A stretch of 55,239 nucleotides of DNA from NCBI RefSeq assembly GCF_026274175.1, contig NZ_JAPHNL010000240.1, positions 1-55,239 on the forward strand, read 5' to 3'. Below the pieces are notes generated by a model. That model made no database searches and was not told where the DNA came from. It was given only the letters and a program-made list of their open reading frames with translations. The DNA comes from Streptomyces beihaiensis (lineage in GTDB: Bacteria; Actinomycetota; Actinomycetes; Streptomycetales; Streptomycetaceae). Positions 35,339 to 43,993 of the stretch are shown in pieces; the first letter of the stretch is position 1; each line of letters opens with the position of its first letter. The position numbers were made by a program, and so were the translations under genes.

Positions 35339-35869
35339 CTACTCGCCCGGACTGTCCGCGATCTCGTCGTCCGTCGGGCGTACCGTCCTGAGGAATTCCT
35401 TGAAGTCGTCGATGACCTCGGCCAGTTGGTTCTGCTTGGCCGTGAGGACGATTTCGATGACGGCGCGCTTGGCCGGGTTCTTGACGTCCTCCACGCCGAG
35501 GTAGAACTGGCTCTGGCACAGCTCCGCGGGCTCGCCGCGCAGCGTGGTGGAGAGGACCAGGTTCTGCACCACGCCCGGGGCGTCGGTGAGGCCCGGGATG
35601 TCCGGCGTGCCCACCTCGGTCTTCTTCAGGACCCGCACGGTCCCGCCCTGTTCAAGGCGCGGGATCGATTCGTCGGCGATCTGCGACATGGTCGCGCCGT
35701 CGTTGCGCATCTCGCCCGAGATGGTGATGTTCGCGGTGAATCCGCCGTCGACGGACTCCGGGTGGAGTGCTACGAAGGCGACGTTCGGGGCGCCCACCTC
35801 GTCCGGCGGGGCCGCCTGCCAGCCGTCCGGCAGGGAGAACGAAATCTTGACCGGCAACGTGGCCGTCAT
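35339..35869 (-). CDS. LpqN-like or DcrB-like soluble protein
   Basis: 176 aa from ATG 35869, with GGATTGGATC upstream. Strands such as ISFSLPDGWQAAPP, FVALHPESVDGGFTANITISGE and VVQNLVLSTTL fit the PsbP-like LpqN/DcrB pattern found near ESX genes in actinobacteria. It has no signal peptide or lipobox, so it would be cytoplasmic, unlike LpqN itself. It lies downstream of the 434-aa WXG protein gene (125-nt gap) in the same direction, and could be its cytoplasmic partner in the way EspG serves mycobacterial substrates; this is speculation. Confidence 0.6.
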   Translation of the reverse strand: MTATLPVKISFSLPDGWQAAPPDEVGAPNVAFVALHPESVDGGFTANITISGEMRNDGATMSQIADESIPRLEQGGTVRVLKKTEVGTPDIPGLTDAPGVVQNLVLSTTLRGEPAELCQSQFYLGVEDVKNPAKRAVIEIVLTAKQNQLAEVIDDFKEFLRTVRPTDDEIADSPGE

Positions 35870-35994
35870 GGTGGATCCAATCCTTCTGTGGTGTTCGGCC
35901 GACTCTAGGCGAGGTTCGCGGGGGCGCGCCGGATTCGGTGAGCCCCCGTGGCGAGTTCGACGCGACCTGATCGCGTCGCGGGGCACCTGGCGGG

Positions 35995-37299
35995 CTAGAA
36001 CCAGCTGCCGACCGTGTCGTCCCAGGCGTCGCCCACCGCGTCGGCGGCGTCACCCACGGAGTGGACGACCTTGCCGGGATCGATGGTGATGTCGACGCCG
36101 ACCTTGGCGCCGAGACCGAGACCGAGGCCGACATCTCCGCCGATGGTGAACTTGCCGTCCTTCATGCCCAGGTCGACGTTGGCCTCGGCGCCCACTCCGG
36201 CCCACGCCTCGCCGTTCACACCGGCGCCCACGCCGCCGACGTCGGCGGAGGCCGAACCGGTGGCCTTGGCCCCGGCGAACGCCTCGGCGCCCGCGTGCAC
36301 CCCGTCCTTGCCGACGGACGCCTTCACCGAGCCGTCCGCGCCCGCGAAAGCCTTGCCTTCGGCATTGACGCCGACGATCCCGTAGTTCGCACTGCCGCTC
36401 GCCGTGGCCTGCGCCAGGTACGCCGTGCCCGAGGCACCGACCTGCGCCTTGCCGTTGGCGATGCTCGCGCCGACCGAGCCGTCCACGCCGAGCACCGATA
36501 CGCCGGCCTGGCCCTTGAGGTCGACACCGCCCAGGTTCGTCTCGCCGGAGACGCCGCCCGTCCAGACGCTCGCGCTTCCGGACCACTCGGCGATCTTGAC
36601 GCTGACGTCGGCCTTGCGGCCGGGCGTCGGCGTGGTGGAGTCGTCGCCGTCATCGGCAGCGGCCTTGTTGCGGTAGTACCAGTTGCCCTCGTCGTCCTTG
36701 CCGAACTCCTTCTCCCGGCGGCGCCAGTGACTGTTCTCGTCAGTCACCCACTTCTTCTCTTCCTTCTTCCACGCCTCAGGGGAGATCGCGCTCTTGGCGA
36801 CGTTGTGGTCGCTGGCCCACTTCTGGGCGTTCACGCCACTTCTGACCGCCACGAGCCAGTCCGGGCTGTCGGAAGCGCTGCCCGACAGATCGGCGAGCTT
36901 CTTGGCCAGGGTCCCGGCCTCGGTCTTCAGCTGCGAACGTGCCGTCTTGAGCAGGTGCTCCGCCGCCGCGTGATCGCCCGAATTCCATTTGTCGATCGCC
37001 GTACCGGCTTGGCCCTGCGCCCAAGTGAGCGTTCCGACGTACGACTTGACGGCCTTGGCAGCGTCGGTCATCGCGTCGCTCGCGAAATACCAGTTCTTCT
37101 TCTCTTTGCCCAGCGTCGGCCAGAACGCGTCGTGCGCCTTGCCGTGCCAGCCGTTGATACGCAGGTCGCGCAGGCCGTTGCCGACTCCGTCGAACGTCTT
37201 CGCCCACTTGGTGAGTTCGGTCTCGAGCTGGCCGAGCTTGCCTGCGTCGCCCGGGATGAGTTCCTTCGGGTCGTTCGTGGACCCGAGTTCGCTTGCCAT
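35995..37299 (-). CDS. WXG-type ESX substrate with Ala/Gly-rich tail
   Basis: 434 aa. Residues 1-115 are a WXG-like domain with the turn W51-H-G53 (NGWHGKAHDAFWPTL), like the ESX-signal domains of large actinobacterial substrates. Residues 115-225 are helical and charged. The last 190 residues are a Gly/Ala/Val-rich, regularly alternating sequence (GSVGASIANGKAQVGASG and many similar stretches). This may fold as an extended beta structure akin to late-embryogenesis or colicin-like repeats. No catalytic motif is visible. The EspC-like gene lies 109 nt upstream in the same direction, so the two are likely cotranscribed. Confidence 0.75.
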   Translation of the reverse strand: MASELGSTNDPKELIPGDAGKLGQLETELTKWAKTFDGVGNGLRDLRINGWHGKAHDAFWPTLGKEKKNWYFASDAMTDAAKAVKSYVGTLTWAQGQAGTAIDKWNSGDHAAAEHLLKTARSQLKTEAGTLAKKLADLSGSASDSPDWLVAVRSGVNAQKWASDHNVAKSAISPEAWKKEEKKWVTDENSHWRRREKEFGKDDEGNWYYRNKAAADDGDDSTTPTPGRKADVSVKIAEWSGSASVWTGGVSGETNLGGVDLKGQAGVSVLGVDGSVGASIANGKAQVGASGTAYLAQATASGSANYGIVGVNAEGKAFAGADGSVKASVGKDGVHAGAEAFAGAKATGSASADVGGVGAGVNGEAWAGVGAEANVDLGMKDGKFTIGGDVGLGLGLGAKVGVDITIDPGKVVHSVGDAADAVGDAWDDTVGSWF

Positions 37300-37317
37300 G
37301 ACTACGGATTCCCCGTC

Positions 37318-37380
37318 CCTGTCCTGTGCGTCCTGTGCGCCCTGTGCAACCTGCGCACGTGCGCGTGCGCGTGCGCGTAC
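37318..37380. repeat. Simple repeats between two ESX-linked genes
   Basis: About four tcctgtgcg-type 9-mers (from 37318) run into a gcgcgt alternating tract (to 37380). It lies in the 109-nt spacer between the 101-aa and 434-aa genes. The alternating purine-pyrimidine part could adopt unusual DNA structure. Confidence 0.6.
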
Positions 37381-37408
37381 GTCGTCGAGTCCGTGTCCGT
37401 GTTTGGTC

Positions 37409-37714
37409 TCAGGTCAGGACCGTCTTGACGGACCGCACCGCGTCACGGATGGCCTCGTCCGTGTCGTTGAAGTCGCCGTCGGCCTTGTTGAGGCCCTCCG
37501 CCAGGGTCGCCGCGCAGTTCGCGAGGAAGCTCGCACCCGGCTCCCACGTCGCGCAGAACGTCACCAAGGCCGTGGAGGCGTCGTCGTCCCCGATCGACGA
37601 GGCATAACCGGCCGCGGCACCGAGGTCCACCTTCTTGACCGGTTTGAGCACATCCAGAATGTCCGAAGCGCCCTTCTTGAGGACGCCGGGGCCTACTCCG
37701 AGATCACCGGACAT
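37409..37714 (-). CDS. EspC/WXG100-like small ESX protein
   Basis: 101 aa from ATG 37714, with GGGGGGATC about 6 nt upstream. It begins MSGDLGVGPGVLKKGASDILDVLKP. It continues through WEPGASFLANCAATLAEGLNK, a short-turn helical hairpin in the style of EspC or degenerate WXG100 proteins (W-E-P-G in place of W-x-G). The final helix holds NDTDEAIRDAV. It is first of a likely two- or three-gene leftward unit with the 434-aa and 176-aa genes. The in-frame opening to 37840 has no ribosome site. It probably partners the 434-aa protein. Confidence 0.7.
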   Translation of the reverse strand: MSGDLGVGPGVLKKGASDILDVLKPVKKVDLGAAAGYASSIGDDDASTALVTFCATWEPGASFLANCAATLAEGLNKADGDFNDTDEAIRDAVRSVKTVLT

Positions 37715-37919
37715 GACGAGATCCCCCCGATTCAACTTCACCTGAAACAACGCGCAAAAGCGCCGAGAGTGCGCACAGTACCACCGCGCACACGTCCGAA
37801 AACCGTTGCTCACCACCTCTTCACGAGCCACGTCCCGCATCGGCGCGAGTGCCCGGTTCGCGCGGCCGCCGTCCCGCGCAGCGTGGTCTCCTACGCTTCA
37901 GTCCTCACCCCACGACACG

Positions 37920-39314
37920 TCACCCGTCGCGTTGCACGCGCGCGCGGCGTCGTCGGGCGTCGCGGACCGCCACCGCGGTGCCGCCCAGGCCGGCCACCAG
38001 GACCAGGCCGCCCACCAACACGTACGTCGCCAGGCGGGAGTTGCGCTGGTCGGCTGTTTCGCCGAAGTGGACGGGGACGACGGCGGGAGGCTTGGCGTCG
38101 GTCATGCCCTCGTCGGCCTTGGGGGTCTGGATGGGGTGGTCGGGGTCGGGGATGTCCGTGACCGCCTTGACCGGGTCGACCACGCCCCAGCCGACACGAC
38201 TGTCGTGTCCGGCGACCGAGCGTTCCGCGGTCTGTTCGATCTGGGCGACGATCTCCTTGCTCGTCCAGTTCTTGTGGTGCTGCTTGAGCAGGGCCGCCAC
38301 GCCCGCCACGTACGGGGCGGAGAAACTCGTGCCGTTGTCCGAGCAGTGGCCGCCGCCGGGGACGGTGGAGACCATGTCGACGCCGGGGGCCGCGACGCCG
38401 ACCCAGTCGCCGGACTGGGAGAAGACCGCGCGTTCGTTGTTGCGGTCCGAGGCCGCCACCGCGAGGACGCCGGGGTACGAGGCGGGGTACGTCTTCTTGA
38501 GCTTGCCGCCCAGACCGTCGTTGCCCGCCGACGCCACCACGACCACCTTCTTCGCGATGGCGTTCTCCACCGCCTTCTCGAGGTTGTTGTCGGCGGTGAG
38601 GGCCTTCTCGGTGTCCTGGGAGATGTTGATGACGTCGGCCTTCGCGGACACCGCGTAGTTGATCGCCTGGGCCAGCTCGTCCGACGTCCCGTGGCCCTCC
38701 GCGTCGTTCTGCTTGATCGGGATGATCGTCGCCTCGGGGGCCAGGCCCGCGAAGCCCGTCTTCTTGCTCCTTCGGGCCGCGATGATGCCCGCCACGCGCG
38801 TGCCGTGCCCGACGGTGTCCGTCGTGCCGTGCGCGTTGCCCCGGCCCTCGATCTTCTTGCCCTTGTCGTCCTTGGTCGGCAGGAAGTTGCGGCCCTCCGC
38901 GACGTCCACGGCGTCTGTCAGCTGCGGGTTCTTGGTGTCGACACCGGTGTCGATGACGGCCACCCGTACGCCCTTGCCGGTCGCGGTCGCCCACAGGTCG
39001 TCCAGGTTGACGCGCTGCAGGGCCCAGGGGCGGCCCTTGTAGTCCTTCGACGGGAAGGTGCACTGGCCCGTGTCGGCGGCCGCGGGCGTCGCGGGCAGGG
39101 CCAGGGCCGAGCCCGGGAGGGCCACCGCCGTCAGTACCGTCACCGCCGCGACCGCCCTCAGGGCGCCGGAGCGGTACGCGCGCTTTCCCGTGTGCCGCGT
39201 CTGTTGCGTCTGTTGCGTCTGCCGCGTCTGTTGCGACGGCCGGATCTGCCGCGACCGGCGCCTGGACTGCGTGTGCTCCACGTGTCGCGTGTCTCGCGTG
39301 TGCTGCCTGGTCAC
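37920..39314 (-). CDS. mycP1: Mycosin (ESX-associated subtilisin protease), MycP1-like
   Basis: 464 aa from GTG 39314. An unusual 45-residue basic Gln/Thr/Arg start (RQTQQTQQTR) precedes the signal helix (about 52-72). Triad residues are D122 (VIDTG), H170 (VGHGTR) and S330 (NGTSFSAP). A C-terminal membrane helix (about 430-450) ends in an Arg-rich tail. Mycosins act at the outer face of the ESX complex. It lies 34 nt after eccB and is likely cotranscribed with it. The Gln/Thr stretch is coded by 9-bp tandem repeats (39194-39236), so its length probably varies between strains. Confidence 0.93.
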   Translation of the reverse strand: MTRQHTRDTRHVEHTQSRRRSRQIRPSQQTRQTQQTQQTRHTGKRAYRSGALRAVAAVTVLTAVALPGSALALPATPAAADTGQCTFPSKDYKGRPWALQRVNLDDLWATATGKGVRVAVIDTGVDTKNPQLTDAVDVAEGRNFLPTKDDKGKKIEGRGNAHGTTDTVGHGTRVAGIIAARRSKKTGFAGLAPEATIIPIKQNDAEGHGTSDELAQAINYAVSAKADVINISQDTEKALTADNNLEKAVENAIAKKVVVVASAGNDGLGGKLKKTYPASYPGVLAVAASDRNNERAVFSQSGDWVGVAAPGVDMVSTVPGGGHCSDNGTSFSAPYVAGVAALLKQHHKNWTSKEIVAQIEQTAERSVAGHDSRVGWGVVDPVKAVTDIPDPDHPIQTPKADEGMTDAKPPAVVPVHFGETADQRNSRLATYVLVGGLVLVAGLGGTAVAVRDARRRRARVQRDG

Positions 39315-39348
39315 TTCGAGGTGCCCCCTTCCGGTCCGGCGTGCGCTG

Positions 39349-40878
39349 TCACGAGCCCTGCGGCTGACGCGCGTCGGTCTGGTCGAGGCGAGGTCCTGTG
39401 GGCAGGAAGGTGGACCAAGTCGCCGGGACGGGGGCCGGGTCGACCTTGTCGTAGCCGAGCAGCTTCTGCGCGACCTTGGACTCCTGCTGCTCTTCCTTGC
39501 GCTGCTTGGCGGTGGTGCCGACGCCGTTGCCGGTGGCGCCGCTGTCGCCGTTGGCCTGCAGGGCGTAGCGCAGTCCGGTGTCGGTGACCAGGAAGATGCC
39601 GCCGGTCTTGGTCTCCGTGCCCTGGACCTGGCGGAAGACCTGGCCGGAACCGGGGGTGACGTAAGCACTGGAGGAGCCGGTCGGCAGGTCGGCGGGGAAA
39701 TCCGTGCCGGCCCATGTGGTGACCGTCGTGCCGTCGCTGCCGCCGACGTGGTTCAGGGTGTTGCACACGGTGTTGCGGCCGCTGGTGGCGCTGGTGCCGT
39801 CGTTGACGGTCTCCGGACGGGCCGTGGGCCAGTGTGCGCCCTCGCCGTCGAACGCCACGCTGTTCTGCACGGCGGCGTGACTGACCTGCTGCGCCCGGCC
39901 GGAGAGGTTGACGTTCAGGAGCGGCTTGCTGTTGAGCAGCAGGCGCGAGGTGAACTCGGAGACGCGGGCGACCTTCCCCTGGAGCACCACGTAGTACTGC
40001 GTCCGGGTACCGTCGTCCGACTTGAGTACGGTGCCGACCTTGTCGTACTTGGCGTTGCCCGCGCCCGCGACGGCGTTCGCGGTCCGGCCGACTCCGGAGA
40101 TGGCCGGGATGGCGACCGGCGAGCCCTTGTGCAGCGTGGCCAGCCACTCCGGGGAGACCCGCTGCGGGGAACGGCCCCGGGTGTCCAGCGCGCTGAGCAG
40201 GCCGGGCTGCGCCGGGTCGGCGATGGGGTACGCGGTGCCGTGGGCGTCGACGACGTACTGCTTCTTGTTCGTCGAGTCGGCCACGTACATCAGCTGGCCG
40301 CCGGAGAGCTTGTTCTTGCCCTCGGTCCTCTTCCAGTCCTTCTTGGCGAAGACGAACGCCGCCTTCTGGATGGCGCGGCCGCCCGCGCTGGGGCGCTCGC
40401 AGACCATCCAGCGCTTGGGGGCCTCCGCCTCGGACGCGCTGGGCAGGCGGTCGGGGGCGTAGGGGATGCCGAGGGTGGCGCCGTGCGGGGGCTTGCCGGC
40501 GTCGAGGACCTTCTCGTCGACCGTGACCACCTTGTCGGTGTAGTCCTTGAGGAGAAGCTTGGCGGAGGCCATGTTCAGGACCGGGTGCAGCTGCTTCTGG
40601 TCGCCCGTCTTGAGGACGACGTAGCGGGTGGTCGACCTGCTCGCGACGATCACGTTGGTGGCGGTGTCGTCCCAGCCCTTGGGCGCGGTGGGACTGAACA
40701 TCCCGATTCCGCCGAAGACCGCCAGAACCACCACACCCACGATCGTGCCGGGCAGTACCGCCCGCAGCGGCCGCGGGGCGCCCTCTTCCGAGCCCGTCAC
40801 CGAGGGCTGCAGGAAGGACGCCAGCGTGCGGCGCTTCGCGAAGGTGTAGGCGTTGAGTTCGTCCCGCCGTGATGCCAT
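39349..40878 (-). CDS. eccB: ESX/type VII secretion protein EccB
   Basis: 509 aa from ATG 40878. It has a cytoplasmic start beginning MASRRDELNAYTFAKRRTLASF, typical of EccB, then one membrane helix at about 42-61. A large outer domain follows, made of repeats flanking a core (TRYVVLKTGDQKQLHPVLN, ATLGIPYAPDRLP, VVDAHGTAYPI). Paired cysteines (about 158 and 373) fit the outside location. EccB forms part of the ESX membrane complex. A longer opening to 41190 crosses the divergent promoter region and is rejected. It is upstream of mycP1 in one transcript. Confidence 0.94.
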   Translation of the reverse strand: MASRRDELNAYTFAKRRTLASFLQPSVTGSEEGAPRPLRAVLPGTIVGVVVLAVFGGIGMFSPTAPKGWDDTATNVIVASRSTTRYVVLKTGDQKQLHPVLNMASAKLLLKDYTDKVVTVDEKVLDAGKPPHGATLGIPYAPDRLPSASEAEAPKRWMVCERPSAGGRAIQKAAFVFAKKDWKRTEGKNKLSGGQLMYVADSTNKKQYVVDAHGTAYPIADPAQPGLLSALDTRGRSPQRVSPEWLATLHKGSPVAIPAISGVGRTANAVAGAGNAKYDKVGTVLKSDDGTRTQYYVVLQGKVARVSEFTSRLLLNSKPLLNVNLSGRAQQVSHAAVQNSVAFDGEGAHWPTARPETVNDGTSATSGRNTVCNTLNHVGGSDGTTVTTWAGTDFPADLPTGSSSAYVTPGSGQVFRQVQGTETKTGGIFLVTDTGLRYALQANGDSGATGNGVGTTAKQRKEEQQESKVAQKLLGYDKVDPAPVPATWSTFLPTGPRLDQTDARQPQGS

Positions 40879-40938
40879 CTGTGTCCGCTCTCTCCCCGTG
40901 CGGAGCCGTGGGGGCGAGTTCCCCCCGTCTTCGGTCGG

Positions 40939-40974
40939 CCGGTGCCGTCGACCGGTGTCGTCGACCGGTGCCGT
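40939..40974. repeat. 13-bp tandem repeats in the eccB-eccE spacer
   Basis: ccggtgccgtcga (40939-40951), ccggtgtcgtcga (40952-40964) and a partial third copy to 40974. They lie about 60 nt upstream of eccB. They could be binding sites or simple slippage products. Confidence 0.6.
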
Positions 40975-41050
40975 GTTCGTCGCCGGGCCCGCGCGCCGGC
41001 TCGCCGTGCGGCTGCTCTGGCTGTCAGACCCGGCCCCTACTATGCCTGTT

Positions 41051-41080
41051 ATGACGTCGTGCGTGTGGCACGGGTAGGGT
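41051..41080 (+). promoter_or_regulatory. Candidate eccE promoter
   Basis: ATGACG (41051-41056), 18-nt spacer, TAGGGT (41075-41080), about 75 nt before the eccE start. On the other strand, CATAGT near 41035-41045 may be the eccB -10. Confidence 0.45.
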
Positions 41081-41154
41081 GCAGAGCCCTTCCAGGAGCC
41101 TTGTAAGGGGCCTTTGCGCATGGGATTTCGGAAGAGTTCGGGGGATTTGGTGTG

Positions 41155-42627
41155 ATGGCTTCCGCAGCGCGCGCCCGATCGCGGTCGCAATCGGGGTCAC
41201 GATCGGGTGACCGTTCTGGTCGGGGTTCGCGACGAGGGTCCTCGAATCCTTCACAGATGCCACAGCAAGCACAACAGATGTCACAGATGCCTCCACAGAA
41301 TTCGGGCGACGCGCGGGGCCCGCGCGGTCGGCGTCAGCGCCCGCTCGACTCCCGCGATTCCCGTACGTCCGCGTCGGTGGCCGCGCCTCATCTCGGGCCC
41401 GTCACGCCGCATCTGAAGTCCCGCTCGGGGCGCGGCGGCTCGTTCAAGGCGCAGCGGCTCGTACTGATCGAGATGGCGGCGGCGCTCGCGCTGTGCGGAT
41501 GGGTGATCGGGACGGTCGCGCTGATCGCCACCGGTGTCGTCGCGGTCGTCCTGGTGCTGCTCGCCGTGCTGCGCCGCCGCGGTCGTTCGCTGCCGGAGTG
41601 GCTGGGCAGCGTGCTCGCACTGCGGGCCAGGCGGCGCAGGGCGGCGAGCACGCCGGTGCCGCCGGGGACCGAGCCGGGGCTCGCGCCCGCCGTGGAGTGC
41701 GATCCGAGCCTGCGCACGTACAGCCACCACAGAGGCGACGACCGCGACCAGCGTCCCGTCGGCATGGTGGGTGACGGCGGGTTCCTCACCGCGGTCCTCC
41801 AGGTCGAGTCGGACGCGACGGCGCTGCGGGCCGAGCGCAGCCGCCGCCCGCTGCCGGTCGCGCTGGTGCGGGACGCGCTCGAGGTCGACGGGATCCGTCT
41901 GGAGTCGGCGCAGATAGTGCTGCACACGCAGCCCGCACCCGCGCTGCATCTGCCCCAGCAGTCGGTGGCGGTGAGCAACTACGCGCCGCTGCAGGCCCAG
42001 ACCGGTTCGCCGGCGGTGCGCATCACGTGGATCGCGCTGAAGCTCGACCCGGAGCTGTGCCCGGAGGCCGTCGCCGCCCGCGGAGGCGGTGTGGTGGGCG
42101 CGCAGAAGTGTCTGGCGCGGGTCGCCGAGCATCTGTCGAGCCGGCTCTCGGGCGGCGGGTTCCGTACGACGCTGCTGACCGAGGAGGAACTGGTCTCCGC
42201 GGTGGCGACGTCCGCGTGCGCCAACCCGATGGTGACGGCGCAGGCCGGGCGGAGCGAGGCGCCGCAGCGGCGGACCGAGGAGTCGGGGCGCAGCTGGCGC
42301 TGCGACAACCGCAGACACACGACGTACTGGGTGCGGCGCTGGCCCCAGCTGGGCGGTGGCGGCATGTCGTTGCCGCAGCTCGTCGCGCAGCTGACCGCGG
42401 TGCCCGCGCTCGCCACCACGTTCAGTCTGACGCTGGCCCAGGGCGAGCGGCAGGATGTGACCGTCACCGGGCACATGCGCATCACCGGCCGCAGCGACAG
42501 TGAGCTCACCACGGCGCGGCGCGACCTGGAGCGGGCCGCACGTCAGGCGCGCACCGGTCTGGTGCGTCTCGACCGTGAACAACTGCCCGGCGTGCTCGCC
42601 ACGTTGCCGCTCGGAGGTGCGCGCTGA
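41155..42627 (+). CDS. eccE: ESX/type VII secretion protein EccE
   Basis: 490 aa from ATG 41155; a GTG three bases earlier is equally possible, and GGGGGA lies about 9-14 nt upstream. The first 95 residues are Arg/Ser/Gln-rich and flexible. Two adjacent membrane helices (about 104-122 and 124-142) follow, and then a soluble domain with the SVAVSNYAPL...VRITWIALKLDPELCPEAVAARGGG stretch characteristic of EccE. EccE is a peripheral-plus-membrane subunit of the ESX complex. Its stop overlaps the next start (TGATG), so translation is coupled. It is divergent from eccB. Confidence 0.9.
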   Translation: MASAARARSRSQSGSRSGDRSGRGSRRGSSNPSQMPQQAQQMSQMPPQNSGDARGPRGRRQRPLDSRDSRTSASVAAPHLGPVTPHLKSRSGRGGSFKAQRLVLIEMAAALALCGWVIGTVALIATGVVAVVLVLLAVLRRRGRSLPEWLGSVLALRARRRRAASTPVPPGTEPGLAPAVECDPSLRTYSHHRGDDRDQRPVGMVGDGGFLTAVLQVESDATALRAERSRRPLPVALVRDALEVDGIRLESAQIVLHTQPAPALHLPQQSVAVSNYAPLQAQTGSPAVRITWIALKLDPELCPEAVAARGGGVVGAQKCLARVAEHLSSRLSGGGFRTTLLTEEELVSAVATSACANPMVTAQAGRSEAPQRRTEESGRSWRCDNRRHTTYWVRRWPQLGGGGMSLPQLVAQLTAVPALATTFSLTLAQGERQDVTVTGHMRITGRSDSELTTARRDLERAARQARTGLVRLDREQLPGVLATLPLGGAR

Positions 42628-43475
42628 TGGCCATCACCGCCATGCCCCAGGGACAGGGGCCGGGACAGGGCCAGGGTTACGGGCCGGGGTACGGACAGGG
42701 CCAGGGGTACGGGGCCGGCCCGGGAGCGGGCCAGTACGGCCAGGGCGGGTCCGCCGCGCCGGGGCTCGGGGCGCGCCTTCGTACGGGGTTCGGTCTGCTG
42801 GGGCCGCGCCACGAGCGGCACTCACTGAGCGCCGAGCACCTCGACGCGCTGGCGCTGCCCATCGGGGACGACGGGGTGGTGGTCGGTGTGGACGCCGAGA
42901 ACCAGCCGGCCGTGATGGGCGTCAACCGTCCGACGCCGTACGACATCGTGCTCATCGGCGGCCTGTGGACGGCACAGGTGCTCGCGCTGCGCGCGGCGGC
43001 GACGGGGGCGCGGGTGGCCGTGGAGACGGGCCGCGCGCAGCACTGGTCGCAGCTGGTGCAAGCGGTGGGCGGCGGACAGTCCGGCATGACCGTGCACGAC
43101 GTGGGCCGGGTGCCGCCTCAGGGCGCGTCCGCGGGCGGGCCCGTGCTGGTGATCCGGGACTGCGGCATGCGTCCGCCGCGGGGGCGGGTCGCGTCGGCGC
43201 CGTGGCAGTCGGTGCTCACGCTGCTGCCGTATCTCAGCCCGGTCGCGCCGCGGCTGATGCGGCAGGCGCGGCTGGTGGGGATCCAGCGGGTGTCGCCCGA
43301 CGAGGCGTCCGAGATCGGTCGCGTGATGGGGCTGCCGCGGGCGGAGTACGAGTCGTTGCCGACACTGGCCGACGGCGTGACGCTCTGGTGCACCGACCGG
43401 GACCGGCAGTACGTGATGACCCAGGCCACCGATGCGGAGATCGGGCTTCTGGGAACGGCCCGGCGCATGGACTAG
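42627..43475 (+). CDS. ESX-linked protein with Gly/Gln-rich head, unknown function
   Basis: 282 aa. The first 45 residues are a Gly/Gln/Tyr-rich repeat (GQGYGPGYGQGQGYG-like) and probably disordered. A folded domain follows with VVVGVDAENQPAVMGVNRPTPYDIVLIGGLWTA and a regular alpha/beta rhythm. The GGLWTAQVLALRAAATGA region recalls EccE-associated proteins of the Streptomyces ESX locus. Its ATG overlaps the eccE stop by one base, strong evidence for joint function. It has no clear membrane helix. I know of no assigned biochemical role. Confidence 0.8.
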   Translation: MAITAMPQGQGPGQGQGYGPGYGQGQGYGAGPGAGQYGQGGSAAPGLGARLRTGFGLLGPRHERHSLSAEHLDALALPIGDDGVVVGVDAENQPAVMGVNRPTPYDIVLIGGLWTAQVLALRAAATGARVAVETGRAQHWSQLVQAVGGGQSGMTVHDVGRVPPQGASAGGPVLVIRDCGMRPPRGRVASAPWQSVLTLLPYLSPVAPRLMRQARLVGIQRVSPDEASEIGRVMGLPRAEYESLPTLADGVTLWCTDRDRQYVMTQATDAEIGLLGTARRMD

Positions 43476-43594
43476 CCAGGGCCTGTCCGGCGGATCAGGT
43501 CGGACTCGGTCGACCGTGCCGATCGGTACCGCTGGGCGGGGTCCGGTGTGTGCGGCCGGAAGGCGGAGGCGGGCGGCGACGCGAAGGGGTGCCT

Positions 43595-43629
43595 CCCGGC
43601 CTGGCCGAGCGCAGCTCGGTTCGGCCGGG
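43595..43629 (+). terminator. Terminator after the eccE operon
   Basis: cccggcc (43595-43601) pairs with ggccggg (43623-43629), with an inner gccgagc / gctcgg stem and a 3-nt bulge, 120 nt after the 282-aa gene's stop. Confidence 0.55.
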
Positions 43630-43993
43630 GGCCCAGGGGCCGACTCGGCGGGCGGCGCGACCAGAGGGGCGAGCAAAAGACCGGGCGAAACGGGCAACTT
43701 GGGCGTCAGTGGCGGGCTTGTTCGTCACGTTTTGGTGTACGTCCACGGTTTGTACGGCTCATTCTCGCCCGGCGTGACGCAGCGGACAGAGGTGAGCGGC
43801 GGCCGGGCCTGCCGTGCAGCCAGTTTTCGTGATTAGGCTGGGGCAGGACGTGTTGCAGTCGGCCGTGCGCGGATGGCTGGTACGTCAGGGGGGCCAGGGG
43901 ACGCTCGTCGGCCCGGCGGGTCCCTGCGGATCAACGACAGGAACGGTCGCCCCCAGCACGACACGAGGGTGCTCGACCACACCAGGAGGCATT
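43630..43993 (+). promoter_or_regulatory. Upstream region of the MinD-like gene
   Basis: Gene-free stretch after the terminator. A -10-like TAGGCT lies at 43834-43839 within GTGATTAGGCTGGGG, without a good -35. It would give a 150-nt leader ending in AGGAGG (43984-43989) four bases before the start. The ORF-like opening that extends the MinD-like frame back to 43814 is not credible as protein. Confidence 0.45.
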
